From positions 62,001 through 126,000 of the forward strand of contig JAWKZS010000006.1 of the NCBI GenBank assembly GCA_041395845.1: a DNA stretch of 64,000 nt, written 5' to 3'. Within the stretch, counting starts at the first letter, position 1. Each line of letters begins with the position of its first letter. The notes below the pieces were generated by a model. The model was given only the letters and a program-made list of their open reading frames with translations, was not told the origin of the DNA and ran no database searches. The translations under genes were made by a program, and so were the position numbers. The stretch is from Ch67 sp041395845 (GTDB lineage: Bacteria > Pseudomonadota > Gammaproteobacteria > Pseudomonadales > Ketobacteraceae). Of the stretch, positions 16,774 to 26,017 are shown in pieces.

Positions 16774-18171
16774 TCAGACTTTCTTCGCTTTCTCGATGGC
16801 TTCGTCGATGCTGCCAACCATGTAGAACGCCTGCTCCGGCAGGTGATCCAGCTCGCCGGCCAGAATCATCTTGAAGCCGCGAATGGTTTCTTTCAGCGAC
16901 ACGTACTTGCCGGGGGAACCGGTGAATACTTCTGCCACGTGGAACGGCTGGGACAGGAAACGCTCGATACGACGGGCGCGACCTACGACTTTCTTGTCAT
17001 CTTCAGACAGTTCGTCCATACCCAGAATCGCGATGATGTCCTTCAGTTCCTTGTAACGCTGCAGGGTAGACTGCACGCCACGGGCAACTTCGTAGTGCTC
17101 GGAACCGATTACCAGAGGATCCAGCTGACGGCTGGTGGAGTCCAGCGGGTCGATCGCAGGGTAGATACCCTTGGCGGCGATATCACGGCTCAGTACGACG
17201 GTTGCATCCAGGTGCGAGAAGGTGGTCGCCGGAGACGGGTCAGTCAAGTCGTCCGCCGGTACGTATACCGCCTGGATAGACGTGATGGAGCCAGTCTTGG
17301 TAGAGGTAATCCGCTCCTGCAGTTTACCCATCTCTTCCGCCAGGGTCGGCTGGTAACCTACCGCTGAGGGCATACGGCCCAGCAGTGCGGATACTTCGGT
17401 ACCGGCCAGTGTGTAACGGTAGATGTTGTCAACAAACAGCAGAACGTCACGACCTTCGTCACGGAATTTTTCGGCCATGGTCAGACCGGTCAGCGCTACA
17501 CGCAGACGGTTGCCGGGTGGCTCGTTCATCTGGCCGTACACCATCGCTACCTTGGACTTGCTGAATTCCTGGGTGTTAACAACACCGGATTCCTGCATTT
17601 CGTGGTAGAAGTCGTTACCTTCACGGGTACGCTCGCCTACACCGGCGAACACCGACAGACCAGAGTGCTCGGTCGCGATGTTGTTAATCAGTTCCATCAT
17701 GTTTACGGTCTTGCCTACACCGGCACCACCGAACAGACCAACCTTACCACCCTTGGCGAACGGACATACCAAGTCGATTACCTTGATGCCGGTTTCCAGC
17801 AGTTCGGTAGAAGATGACTGATCCGCGTAGGAAGGGGGTTCACGGTGAATGGAAGCGCGCTCTTTCTCACCGATCGGACCACACTCATCAATCGGGTTGC
17901 CCAGAACGTCCATGATGCGACCCAGGGTTTCCAGGCCTACCGGTACGTTGATAGGTGCGCCACTGTTGTTAACGTTCAGGCCACGCTTGAGACCTTCGGT
18001 TGAACCCATCGCGATGGTACGTACCACACCGTCACCCAGCTGCTGCTGGACTTCCAGTACGGTGGTGACGCCATCAACGTTCAGGGCGTCATACACCTTG
18101 GGTACCGAATCGCGCGGAAATTCGACGTCGATAACCGCGCCGATAATTTGAACGATACGTCCGCTACTCAT
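16774..18171 (-). CDS. atpD: F1Fo ATP synthase subunit beta
   Basis: The 465-residue catalytic subunit of F1. The Walker A loop GGAGVGKT, the Walker B region (VLLFVDNIYRYT) and the C-terminal DELSEDDK (DELSEED) motif are all present. It sits 44 bp after atpG. Length and motifs are normal for the family. Confidence 0.99.
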   Translation of the reverse strand: MSSGRIVQIIGAVIDVEFPRDSVPKVYDALNVDGVTTVLEVQQQLGDGVVRTIAMGSTEGLKRGLNVNNSGAPINVPVGLETLGRIMDVLGNPIDECGPIGEKERASIHREPPSYADQSSSTELLETGIKVIDLVCPFAKGGKVGLFGGAGVGKTVNMMELINNIATEHSGLSVFAGVGERTREGNDFYHEMQESGVVNTQEFSKSKVAMVYGQMNEPPGNRLRVALTGLTMAEKFRDEGRDVLLFVDNIYRYTLAGTEVSALLGRMPSAVGYQPTLAEEMGKLQERITSTKTGSITSIQAVYVPADDLTDPSPATTFSHLDATVVLSRDIAAKGIYPAIDPLDSTSRQLDPLVIGSEHYEVARGVQSTLQRYKELKDIIAILGMDELSEDDKKVVGRARRIERFLSQPFHVAEVFTGSPGKYVSLKETIRGFKMILAGELDHLPEQAFYMVGSIDEAIEKAKKV

Positions 18172-18215
18172 GTTGCTATCCTCTTAAACCAGAATTTTTT
18201 ACGAAACCGGATGCC

Positions 18216-19076
18216 TTATACCGCGGCTGCGCCACCCACGATCTCGGAGATCTCTTGGGTAATGGCGGCCTGACGGGCCTTGTTGTAGATCAACTGCAGT
18301 TCCTTGATCAGGTTGCCCGCGTTATCGGTAGCAGACTTCATTGCCACCATCCGCGCTGCCTGTTCACAGGCGTTGTTCTCTACCACGCCCTGGTACACCT
18401 GGGATTCGATGAAACGAACCAGCAGGAAGTCCAGAATCGCTTTGGCTTCGGGTTCGTAGATATAGTCCCAGTGATGCTTGTAGGCGGCGTCTTCAGATGC
18501 TTCCAGCGGCAACAGCTGGCGTGCAACCGGCTTCTGCGTCATGGTGTTGACGAATTCGTTGTACACCAGATACAGACGATCAATGCGGCCGTCATCGAAT
18601 GCGTTGAGCATGACTTTCACGGCACCGATCAGATCTTCTACGGCCGGCTGATCGCCAAGACCGGTCTTGGTCGCGACAACGTTACCGCCCACTGACTTGA
18701 AGAAGCTCACTGCTTTGGTACCGATCAGCGCCAGTTCCAGTTCAGCGCCCTTTTCTTTCCATTCCTTGCTCAGGTTCAACACCTGCTTGAACAGGTTGAT
18801 GTTCAAGCCGCCGCACAGACCCCGATCGCTCGAAACCACGATAATGCCGATACGCTTGACTTCACGATCGGTCATGTAGGCGTGGCGGTACTCCGGATTG
18901 GAATTGGCCAGGTGCCGAACCACTTCTCGGATCTTTTCGGCGTAAGGCTTGGAAGCCGCCATCCGATCCTGTGCCTTGCGCATCTTGCTGGCCGCAACCA
19001 GCTGCATGGCAGAAGTGATCTTCTGCGTGTTCTTCACACTGGCAATTTTGGTGCGTATTTCTTTTGCGCCTGCCAT
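18216..19076 (-). CDS. atpG: F1Fo ATP synthase subunit gamma
   Basis: The 286-residue central rotor shaft. The N-terminal helix (TKIASVKNTQKITSAMQLVA) and the C-terminal helix (NAGNLIKELQLIYNKARQ) that form the coiled-coil shaft are intact, as is SDRGLCGGLN. It lies between atpA and atpD, the normal order. Confidence 0.98.
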   Translation of the reverse strand: MAGAKEIRTKIASVKNTQKITSAMQLVAASKMRKAQDRMAASKPYAEKIREVVRHLANSNPEYRHAYMTDREVKRIGIIVVSSDRGLCGGLNINLFKQVLNLSKEWKEKGAELELALIGTKAVSFFKSVGGNVVATKTGLGDQPAVEDLIGAVKVMLNAFDDGRIDRLYLVYNEFVNTMTQKPVARQLLPLEASEDAAYKHHWDYIYEPEAKAILDFLLVRFIESQVYQGVVENNACEQAARMVAMKSATDNAGNLIKELQLIYNKARQAAITQEISEIVGGAAAV

Positions 19077-19130
19077 AGGAGATTTCCGTCTTCAGGTTAC
19101 GGAGCGACACAGGGTCGCTCCGGATGTTCA

Positions 19131-20675
19131 TTACCAGGTCTGGGTAGACTTGAACTTCTCAACCAGCGCTTTGTACTGCGCTTCGATATCGTTGCTCCAG
19201 TCACCTTTCTCGTTGACCTTGGCCAGCAGATCGGCGTACTCGGCATTGGCGTAAGACAGCAGGGCAGCTTCGAAATCCAGTACTTTCTTGATTTCGATAT
19301 CAGCCAGGTAGCCTTCGTTCGCAACGTACAGTACCAGACCCATTTCAGCCACTGACAGCGGAGCGTACTGCTTCTGCTTCATCAGTTCGGTAACACGCTG
19401 ACCGTGTTCCAGCTGACGACGGGTTGCTTCGTCGAGGTCGGATGCAAACTGGGCAAATGCTGCCAGTTCGCGATACTGGGCCAGTGCCAGACGGATACCG
19501 CCACCGAGTTTCTTGATGATCTTGGTCTGGGCAGCACCACCTACGCGGGATACTGAGATACCAGCGTTCATCGCGGGACGGATACCGCTGTTGAACAGGC
19601 TGGTTTCCAGGAAGATCTGACCGTCGGTAATGGAGATTACGTTGGTCGGTACGAACGCGGATACGTCACCGGCCTGGGTTTCGATGATCGGCAGCGCGGT
19701 CAGAGATCCGGTCTGGCCTTTCACTTCACCCTTGGTGAACTGCTCAACGTATTCGGCGCTGACACGGGCCGCACGTTCCAGCAGACGGGAGTGCAGATAG
19801 AACACGTCACCGGGATAGGCTTCACGGCCTGGAGGACGACGCAGCAGCAGGGAGATCTGACGGTAGGCCCACGCCTGTTTGGTCAGGTCATCATATACAA
19901 TCAGTGCGTCCTGGCCGCGATCTCGGAAGTATTCACCCATGGTGCAACCGGTGAACGCAGCGATGAACTGCATCGCGGCAGGATCAGCCGCGGCAGCTGC
20001 AACCACGATGGTGTGATCCATGGCGCCGTGCTCTTCCAGCTTGCGTACTACGTTGGCGATAGAAGATTGCTTCTGACCGATCGCAACATAGATACACTTA
20101 ATACCGGTGCCTTTCTGGTTGATGATGGTGTCGATCGCAACGGCAGTCTTACCGATCTGACGGTCACCGATGATCAACTCACGCTGACCACGACCAACCG
20201 GGGTCATGGCGTCAATGGACTTCAGACCGGTCTGTACCGGCTGATCTACTGACTTACGTGCGATTACGCCGGGTGCAACCTTTTCAACAACGTCGGTCAT
20301 CTTGGTATTGAGCGGACCTTTGCCATCGATCGGATTACCGAGCGCGTCCACAACGCGACCCAGCAGTTCGGGGCCAACGGGGACTTCCAGTACCTTGCCG
20401 GTACACTTTACTTTCTGACCTTCGGCCAGGCCCAGGTATTCACCCAGAACTACTGCACCGACGGAGTCCTGTTCCAGGTTCAGCGCCATACCAAAAACGC
20501 CAGTCTGGAATTCGATCATCTCGCCGTACATTACGTCGGCCAGACCGTGGATACGCACAATACCGTCAGACACACTTACGATGGTACCTTCGGTGCGGGC
20601 TTCGGAAGTGGTATCCAGATTAGCGATCCGCTGTTTGATCAGCTCGCTGATTTCTGAAGGGTTGAGCTGCTGCAT
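19131..20675 (-). CDS. atpA: F1Fo ATP synthase subunit alpha
   Basis: The 514-residue non-catalytic nucleotide-binding subunit of F1. It has the Walker A GDRQIGKTA, the conserved PAINAGISVSRVGG-like stretch (here PAMNAGISVSRVGG) carrying the arginine finger, and the normal N-terminal start MQQLNPSEISELIKQRI. It is 16 bp after atpH. Confidence 0.99.
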   Translation of the reverse strand: MQQLNPSEISELIKQRIANLDTTSEARTEGTIVSVSDGIVRIHGLADVMYGEMIEFQTGVFGMALNLEQDSVGAVVLGEYLGLAEGQKVKCTGKVLEVPVGPELLGRVVDALGNPIDGKGPLNTKMTDVVEKVAPGVIARKSVDQPVQTGLKSIDAMTPVGRGQRELIIGDRQIGKTAVAIDTIINQKGTGIKCIYVAIGQKQSSIANVVRKLEEHGAMDHTIVVAAAAADPAAMQFIAAFTGCTMGEYFRDRGQDALIVYDDLTKQAWAYRQISLLLRRPPGREAYPGDVFYLHSRLLERAARVSAEYVEQFTKGEVKGQTGSLTALPIIETQAGDVSAFVPTNVISITDGQIFLETSLFNSGIRPAMNAGISVSRVGGAAQTKIIKKLGGGIRLALAQYRELAAFAQFASDLDEATRRQLEHGQRVTELMKQKQYAPLSVAEMGLVLYVANEGYLADIEIKKVLDFEAALLSYANAEYADLLAKVNEKGDWSNDIEAQYKALVEKFKSTQTW

Positions 20676-20691
20676 GCTTCGATCCTCAAAC

Positions 20692-21228
20692 TCAAGAATT
20701 CAATGTGTCGGCCAGTTTGGCCAGCTTGCCACGCACAGAACCGTCAATCACCAAATCGCCCGCTTTGATGATGGCGCCACCCAAAATCGCTGCGTCGACA
20801 GCAGTGGTGACGTTGATTTCACGGCCCAGTTTCTTTTTCAGGGAGCTGGCCAGCTTGTTGGCCTGATCATCGGTCAAGGCAAATGCAGACACGATCTCTA
20901 CATCCACGCTTTGTTCTTTCTGCGACTTCAGCGCTTCGAACAAAACCGCGATCTCGGGCAGCGCTGACAGGCGCTTGTTTTGCGCCAGCAGGGTGACAAA
21001 GTTGCTACCTGCGGCATCAAGCTTGTCAGCGCACAGTTTCATGAAGCCTTGCGCTTTTTGATCTGCAGTGATCTTGGGATTTGCCAGGAATTGGGCGACT
21101 GTGTCGTCCTGGCAAACGGCCGCAGCAAAACCCAGCATGCTGGACCATTCGGCCAGCTTGCCGGATTCATCCGCGAACTGGAACGCTGCTTTTGCGTAAG
21201 GCCGGGCAACCGTAGTGAGTTCTGCCAT
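20692..21228 (-). CDS. atpH: F1Fo ATP synthase subunit delta
   Basis: The 178-residue OSCP-type peripheral stalk subunit. It has the N-terminal ARPYAKAAFQFA motif, and the C-terminal strand VDAAILGGAIIKAGDLVIDGS typical of the family. It is 11 bp after atpF. Confidence 0.97.
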   Translation of the reverse strand: MAELTTVARPYAKAAFQFADESGKLAEWSSMLGFAAAVCQDDTVAQFLANPKITADQKAQGFMKLCADKLDAAGSNFVTLLAQNKRLSALPEIAVLFEALKSQKEQSVDVEIVSAFALTDDQANKLASSLKKKLGREINVTTAVDAAILGGAIIKAGDLVIDGSVRGKLAKLADTLNS

Positions 21229-21239
21229 ATGCGTTACCG

Positions 21240-21710
21240 TTACAGTTCTGCTGCAAGCTGCTCAAGCATCTTGCTGTGTGCCGCCTGGTCTACAGAAGTA
21301 GCCAGAATTCGTTCAGCACCGGCAATCGACAGGGCGGCAACCTGTGCGCGCAGGGTTTCCTTCGCGCGGTTGAGTTCCTGTTCGATCTCAGCTTGGGCTG
21401 CTGCTTTCAGACGCTCGCCTTCAGAGCGCGCCTGATCTTTGGCTTCTTCAACCAACTGATTGGCGCGCTTGTTGGCTTGCTCAATCAATGCAGCTGCCTG
21501 GTGCTTGGCTTCACGCAGAGTTTCTGCGGCCTTTTCTTTTGCCAATTCAAGGTCCTTACCGGCCTGATCGGCAGCCTGGAGGCCATGCGCAATTTTCTCT
21601 GCCCGCTCGTTCATCGCCGTAATCAACGGCGGCCAAACGAACTTCATGCAGAACCATACGAAGATGGCAAATGCGATAACCTGACCCAGGATGGTAGCGT
21701 TAATGTCCAT
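21240..21710 (-). CDS. atpF: F1Fo ATP synthase subunit b
   Basis: A 156-residue peripheral stalk subunit with one N-terminal transmembrane helix (TILGQVIAFAIFVWFCMKFV) and a long charged, Ala-rich helix that dimerises. The length is that of E. coli subunit b. It lies between atpE and atpH. Confidence 0.97.
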   Translation of the reverse strand: MDINATILGQVIAFAIFVWFCMKFVWPPLITAMNERAEKIAHGLQAADQAGKDLELAKEKAAETLREAKHQAAALIEQANKRANQLVEEAKDQARSEGERLKAAAQAEIEQELNRAKETLRAQVAALSIAGAERILATSVDQAAHSKMLEQLAAEL

Positions 21711-21768
21711 GCCAGACCCCTCGCTCGATTAATGAAAAGTGTTGCTACTTTCTGTCGATGCGAAGAAT

Positions 21769-22008
21769 TTAGGCGGCCAGAACGAAGATCATGTACATGC
21801 CGATACCAACGCCGATCATCGGAACCGCGTCCAACAGACCAGCCATCAGGAACATCTTGCCTTGCAGCATCGGAGCCATTTCAGGCTGACGGGCAGTACC
21901 TTCCAGCAGACGGCCGCCGAGCAGACCGAAGCCGATTGCAGTACCCAGAGCGCCCAGACCGATTACCAGAGCAGCGCCGATCAAGATGAGAGCTTGTGCA
22001 GTTTCCAT
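21769..22008 (-). CDS. atpE: F1Fo ATP synthase subunit c
   Basis: A 79-residue proteolipid with two transmembrane helices joined by a polar loop (RQPEMAP). The ion-binding carboxylate is Asp60 in GLLDAVPMI. The residues around it (VPMIGVGIG) lack the Gln/Ser-Thr set of sodium-type c subunits, so a proton-driven rotor is expected. Confidence 0.98.
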   Translation of the reverse strand: METAQALILIGAALVIGLGALGTAIGFGLLGGRLLEGTARQPEMAPMLQGKMFLMAGLLDAVPMIGVGIGMYMIFVLAA

Positions 22009-22065
22009 GTTATCTCCTGATGATTTACTTGCTAAAGGTTAATGAAAGTTAAGTTGTTGAATAGA

Positions 22066-22899
22066 TTAGTGATCTTCGTGAGCTGCGCTCAGGTACACAA
22101 TGGTCAGAATCATGAACAGGAACGCCTGCAGGGTAATGACCAGAATGTGGAAGATTGCCCAGGGTACCGACAGGGTCCACTGGATGAACCAGGGCAACAG
22201 CGCAATCAGGATGAAGATCATTTCGCCCGCGTACATGTTTCCGAAGAGTCGCAGACCCAGGGAAATCGGCTTGGCGATCAGGTTGATGGTTTCGAGGAAC
22301 AGGTTGATCGGAATCAACAGCAGTTTGACGAAGATGTTGTCTGAGTTGAACGGATGCAGCGCCAGTTCACCCGCGAAGCCGCCGATGCCCTTGACCTTGA
22401 TGCTATAGAACAGGATGAGGAAAAAGACCGTGAATGACATGCCCAGGGTGATGTTGGGATCTGTCGAAGGAACGACCTTCATGTAGTGAACGCCGAACAG
22501 GCTGAACAGCGTCGGCAGCCAATCGATCGGCACCAGGTCCATCAGGTTCATCAGGAAGACCCAGCAGAAGATGGTCAGACCCATGGGGGCAATCAGCGGA
22601 TTGCGGCCATGGAAGTTTTCCTTGACCTGGGTATTGACGAAATCCACCAGGATTTCGACGAAGTTCTGGAAGCCTTTGGGTGCCTCGGTGGATGCGCGCT
22701 TGGCGGCCATGCGGAACAGGAACAGGAACAGGGCACCCAGGAACACGGACCAGCCGAGGGAATCCACGTGGAATTTCCAGAAGCCCATCTGGGCAGCTTC
22801 GGCGGCATCGTGGGCCAAGCCCCAGGTACCATCGGCTTTCTGGCCATAGACCAGGTTGGTCAGGTGGTGCTTGATATATTCTGAGGAACTTCCAGCCAT
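22066..22899 (-). CDS. atpB: F1Fo ATP synthase subunit a
   Basis: The 277-residue membrane subunit that carries the proton half-channels. The essential arginine lies in SLGLRLFGNMYAGEMIF, and the N-terminal periplasmic extension and five or six helices are normal. It is 38 bp after atpI. Confidence 0.98.
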   Translation of the reverse strand: MAGSSSEYIKHHLTNLVYGQKADGTWGLAHDAAEAAQMGFWKFHVDSLGWSVFLGALFLFLFRMAAKRASTEAPKGFQNFVEILVDFVNTQVKENFHGRNPLIAPMGLTIFCWVFLMNLMDLVPIDWLPTLFSLFGVHYMKVVPSTDPNITLGMSFTVFFLILFYSIKVKGIGGFAGELALHPFNSDNIFVKLLLIPINLFLETINLIAKPISLGLRLFGNMYAGEMIFILIALLPWFIQWTLSVPWAIFHILVITLQAFLFMILTIVYLSAAHEDH

Positions 22900-22937
22900 A
22901 ACGTCCCAATACCCTTAATCGCAATTTGAATTCGGTG

Positions 22938-23339
22938 TCAGCGGTTCTTTCTCAACAGCAGCGGTGCAACCCACGCTATGCCGTAAACCAGAAAGAACGC
23001 AAAAAACATGTACGGTGCTGTTACGCGAATCCCCTCGACCAGACGAAAGGCGGCGATTAACAGCAGCATCACAATGACAAACTTACCCGCTTCGCCCCGG
23101 TAAAACGCTCGCACCATATCGCGGGACGCCCGTGCGCCCGAAAAGCGGAATGCCTGAATGGCGAAATACAGGTTGCCAAGCGTGGCAATCCATCCCCCGA
23201 TCAGCGCTGCAACGGCGGCATCGGGATTCGCGGCAATCCAAACCAATATGGGAATCAGCAAAGAGGCTACAGCTTGCGACCCCACCACGTAATACGCGAG
23301 ATGGCGATCATTAATCGCTCGGGGTTTTGTCACAGCCAT
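22938..23339 (-). CDS. atpI: ATP synthase accessory protein I
   Basis: The ATG at 23339 (MAVTKPRAINDRHLAYY) gives 133 residues. An in-frame extension to 23498 runs across the promoter and is not used. Four transmembrane segments are visible. AtpI proteins help assemble the c-ring or handle magnesium; they are poorly conserved and identified mainly by position ahead of atpB, as here. Confidence 0.88.
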   Translation of the reverse strand: MAVTKPRAINDRHLAYYVVGSQAVASLLIPILVWIAANPDAAVAALIGGWIATLGNLYFAIQAFRFSGARASRDMVRAFYRGEAGKFVIVMLLLIAAFRLVEGIRVTAPYMFFAFFLVYGIAWVAPLLLRKNR

Positions 23340-23466
23340 AATTCCAGGTAACTCTACATCCAGACATCTGGCGCTCGATACATCCAGCGCTTCATTCACC
23401 GACGGCCCGGACCTTTTGGGTGCGCCGCCGCTGAGTGCAGGATGGAGCCTGCGTAAGGCGACGCCG

Positions 23467-23495
23467 ATTATAGAGACTTTCCAGGGGGCAGGCAA
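23467..23495 (-). promoter_or_regulatory. Sigma-70 promoter of the ATP synthase operon
   Basis: Reading the minus strand, a -35 TTGCCT at 23495-23490 and a perfect -10 TATAAT at 23472-23467 are separated by 17 bp. Transcription would start near 23460, giving a leader of about 120 nt before atpI. An imperfect hairpin (23500-23527) lies between this promoter and the parB stop and may separate the parAB and atp transcripts. Confidence 0.8.
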
Positions 23496-23540
23496 CACGG
23501 AACCCGGCGCGAATGGCCGGGATTCCTGAGGGGTTTTGGG

Positions 23541-24440
23541 TTACTTGATGTGGGCGAGGATGCCGTCGAGCTCATCCAGACTTGAATAGTTAATGACCAG
23601 CTTGCCTTTGCCCTTGGCGTTGTGCTGGATCATGACGGGCGCACCGATCCGTTCCGACAAATCATCCTGCAGGCGGCGGACATCGGGATCGAGCCGGATT
23701 TCGCCATTATCGACCTTCTCCTGCTGCAGGCGCCGCACCAGCGCCTCGGTCTGGCGAACGGAAAGCCCCTTGGCGACGATTGCCCGGGCGGCCTCGGTCT
23801 GCTTCGGGTGATCCAGGGTCAGGATGGCGCGGGCGTGGCCCATTTCCAGATCGCCGTGCTCCACCAGTTTGCGCGCCTCGGCGGACAGGCTCATCAGGCG
23901 CAGCAGGTTGGTAACGGTAGTGCGTGACTTGCCGACGGCTTCGGCCACCTGCTGGTGGGTGAGTTCGAATTCGTCCTGCAGCCGTTGCAGGGCGGCGGCT
24001 TCTTCGATGGGATTGAGATCTTCGCGCTGGATGTTTTCGATCAGGGCCATGGCGATGGCAGCTTCGTCGGGCACATCACGAATGACGCAGGGAACCTTGT
24101 CCAGCCCGGCCAGCTGGCTGGCGCGCCAGCGGCGTTCACCGGCGATGATTTCGTATTTTTTTGGACCCTGTGGACGCACCACGATGGGCTGCATGATGCC
24201 CTGGGCCTTGATCGAGGCGGCGAGGTCTTCCAGCGCCTGGGGATCCATGTCGCGTCGGGGCTGGTAGCGGCCGCGCTCGAGGAACTCGATGGGCAGATGG
24301 CGCAGTTCGCCATCCAGGTTTTCAACCACGGGCGTTGACGCCACCAGGGCCGGATCGGTAGGCACTTCTTTTTTCGGAATGGCAGCACTGCCCAGCAGGG
24401 CATCAAGTCCGCGACCTAATCCTTTCTTCTTGGCACTCAT
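23541..24440 (-). CDS. parB: Chromosome-partitioning protein ParB
   Basis: A 299-residue parS-binding CTPase. The CTP-binding motif GERRWRASQLAG, the HTH LTHQQVAEAVGKSRTTV and the C-terminal dimerisation domain are present, after the typical N-terminus KKKGLGRGLDALLG. It loads at parS and bridges with ParA to segregate origins. It follows parA by 102 bp. Two parS-like sites lie inside recF in this window. Confidence 0.97.
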   Translation of the reverse strand: MSAKKKGLGRGLDALLGSAAIPKKEVPTDPALVASTPVVENLDGELRHLPIEFLERGRYQPRRDMDPQALEDLAASIKAQGIMQPIVVRPQGPKKYEIIAGERRWRASQLAGLDKVPCVIRDVPDEAAIAMALIENIQREDLNPIEEAAALQRLQDEFELTHQQVAEAVGKSRTTVTNLLRLMSLSAEARKLVEHGDLEMGHARAILTLDHPKQTEAARAIVAKGLSVRQTEALVRRLQQEKVDNGEIRLDPDVRRLQDDLSERIGAPVMIQHNAKGKGKLVINYSSLDELDGILAHIK

Positions 24441-24542
24441 GGATCGCCTTTATGGAGTGAGGGGTTCGCCGGGGGTAAGGCTCCCCATTATAAGGCCGCG
24501 ACTGCGTGACGCAATCGCGGAACGTCCCGACGGTCGGTGGGA

Positions 24543-25346
24543 TCAGGCGGTGGCCGGGGCCGCCGGGCTGGGCTTTTTCTGTTCGGCGCGGCGAATCAGC
24601 TCGCCGGCCAGGGCCAGATAGCAGACGGCGCCGCGGGATTTGGCATCGTATTCCAGTACCGGCAGGCCGTGGCTGGGGGCTTCGGCGAGACGTACGTTGC
24701 GCGGGATGATGGTACGGTAGACCTTGTCACCAAAGTGTTCGGTCAGCTGGCTGGAGACCTGGTTCGACAACGCAATGCGGGGATCGTACATGGTGCGCAG
24801 CAGGCCGTCGATTTCCAGTTCCGGATTGAGCACGGCCTTGATTTTCTCGATGGTATTGAGCAGTGCGGTAAGGCCTTCCAGTGCATAGTATTCGCACTGC
24901 ATGGGAATCAGCACGGAATCCGACGCCACCAGGGCATTGACGGTCAGCATGTTCAGCGAGGGTGGGCAGTCGATCAGGATGTAGTCGTAATCATTGCGCA
25001 CCGGCGCCAGGGCGCGCTTGAGTTGCTGTTCCTTGTCGTCAGCATCGAGCAGCTCGACTTCGGCGGCGGTGAGATCGCCGTTGGCGCCGATCAGGTCGAA
25101 GCCGGGCTGGGTGGCGACGCGGGCCTGTTCAACCGACAGATCGTCCACCAGTACATCATAGATGGTGTGTTCCTGTTGGTGCTTGTTGATGCCACTGCCC
25201 ATGGTGGCATTACCCTGGGGGTCCAGGTCGATCAGCAACACCTTGCGCTTGGTCGCCACCAGCGACGCCGCGAGGTTCACCGAGGTTGTGGTTTTGCCCA
25301 CACCGCCTTTCTGGTTGGTTACTGCCAAGACCTTGCCCACCACCAT
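24543..25346 (-). CDS. parA: Chromosome-partitioning ATPase ParA (Soj)
   Basis: A 267-residue ParA ATPase with the deviant Walker A KGGVGKTT at residues 13-20, the Walker B region YDYILIDCPPSL, and DLDPQGNAT. It forms a dynamic partner with ParB for origin segregation. The order mnmG-rsmG-parA-parB is conserved in Gammaproteobacteria. Confidence 0.97.
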   Translation of the reverse strand: MVVGKVLAVTNQKGGVGKTTTSVNLAASLVATKRKVLLIDLDPQGNATMGSGINKHQQEHTIYDVLVDDLSVEQARVATQPGFDLIGANGDLTAAEVELLDADDKEQQLKRALAPVRNDYDYILIDCPPSLNMLTVNALVASDSVLIPMQCEYYALEGLTALLNTIEKIKAVLNPELEIDGLLRTMYDPRIALSNQVSSQLTEHFGDKVYRTIIPRNVRLAEAPSHGLPVLEYDAKSRGAVCYLALAGELIRRAEQKKPSPAAPATA

Positions 25347-25371
25347 GCTCCTCAGGATGCTGTCGATCCTT

Positions 25372-26007
25372 TTATTTTCGTGTTATCCGAATCAGGTGTC
25401 GTTCGTCATTCAGATACGGCACCGTGATTTTCTCAATATTCAGCGCAATGCTGCTGTGATCCAGCGCCGCGATTTCGTCTTCCGGGATGCGGCCTTTCAT
25501 CGCCACCAGTTCGCCGCCGGATCGGATCAGGTGCAGACAATGTGCAACGAAATCCTGCAGGGAGGAAAACGCCCGGCAGGTGACGCAGTCGAACTGTTCA
25601 TTCGCGCTCAAGGATTCGATCCGGTCGTTGATCACGTTGATGTTGTCGAGCTGCAGTTCGTGTTTCATCTGCACCAGAAAACGGGTTTTTTTGCCGTTGC
25701 TGTCCAGCAGGGTGAAACGCCGCTGGGGAAACAGGATCGCCAGCGGAATGCCCGGCAAGCCCGGACCGGTGCCGACATCCAGCACGGCTTCGCCCTGCAC
25801 GGACCGATAGATGGCCAGGCTGTCGAGCAGATGCTTTATCACCATTTCACCGGGATCGCGGATCGCGGTGAGGTTGTAGGCCTTGTTCCATTTCACCAGG
25901 CCATCCAGATAGGCGTTGATTTTCTGCTGCTGCGTCGGGGACGGTGCCAACCCCAATTCGACGCATCCCTGTGCCAATTGGGCACGCTGCTGTTCGGTTA
26001 CTTGCAC
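25372..26007 (-). CDS. rsmG: 16S rRNA (guanine527-N7)-methyltransferase
   Basis: A 211-residue class I SAM methyltransferase (GidB). The SAM-binding loop VLDVGTGPGLPGIPLAI, the preceding VKWNKAYNLTAI and RAFSSL are family hallmarks. It modifies the 530 loop of 16S rRNA. It starts 10 bp after mnmG and is probably cotranscribed with it. Confidence 0.97.
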   Translation of the reverse strand: MQVTEQQRAQLAQGCVELGLAPSPTQQQKINAYLDGLVKWNKAYNLTAIRDPGEMVIKHLLDSLAIYRSVQGEAVLDVGTGPGLPGIPLAILFPQRRFTLLDSNGKKTRFLVQMKHELQLDNINVINDRIESLSANEQFDCVTCRAFSSLQDFVAHCLHLIRSGGELVAMKGRIPEDEIAALDHSSIALNIEKITVPYLNDERHLIRITRK

Positions 26008-26017
26008 GCTTGATTAC

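Noticed and set aside
16930..16945. A third parS-like site in atpD (CCACGTGGAAC)
   Set aside because: Three mismatches to the 16-bp consensus, at conserved outer positions.
22938..23498. A longer atpI start giving 186 residues
   Set aside because: The extension would cover the -10 box of the atp promoter and lacks AtpI similarity; the ATG at 23339 is used.
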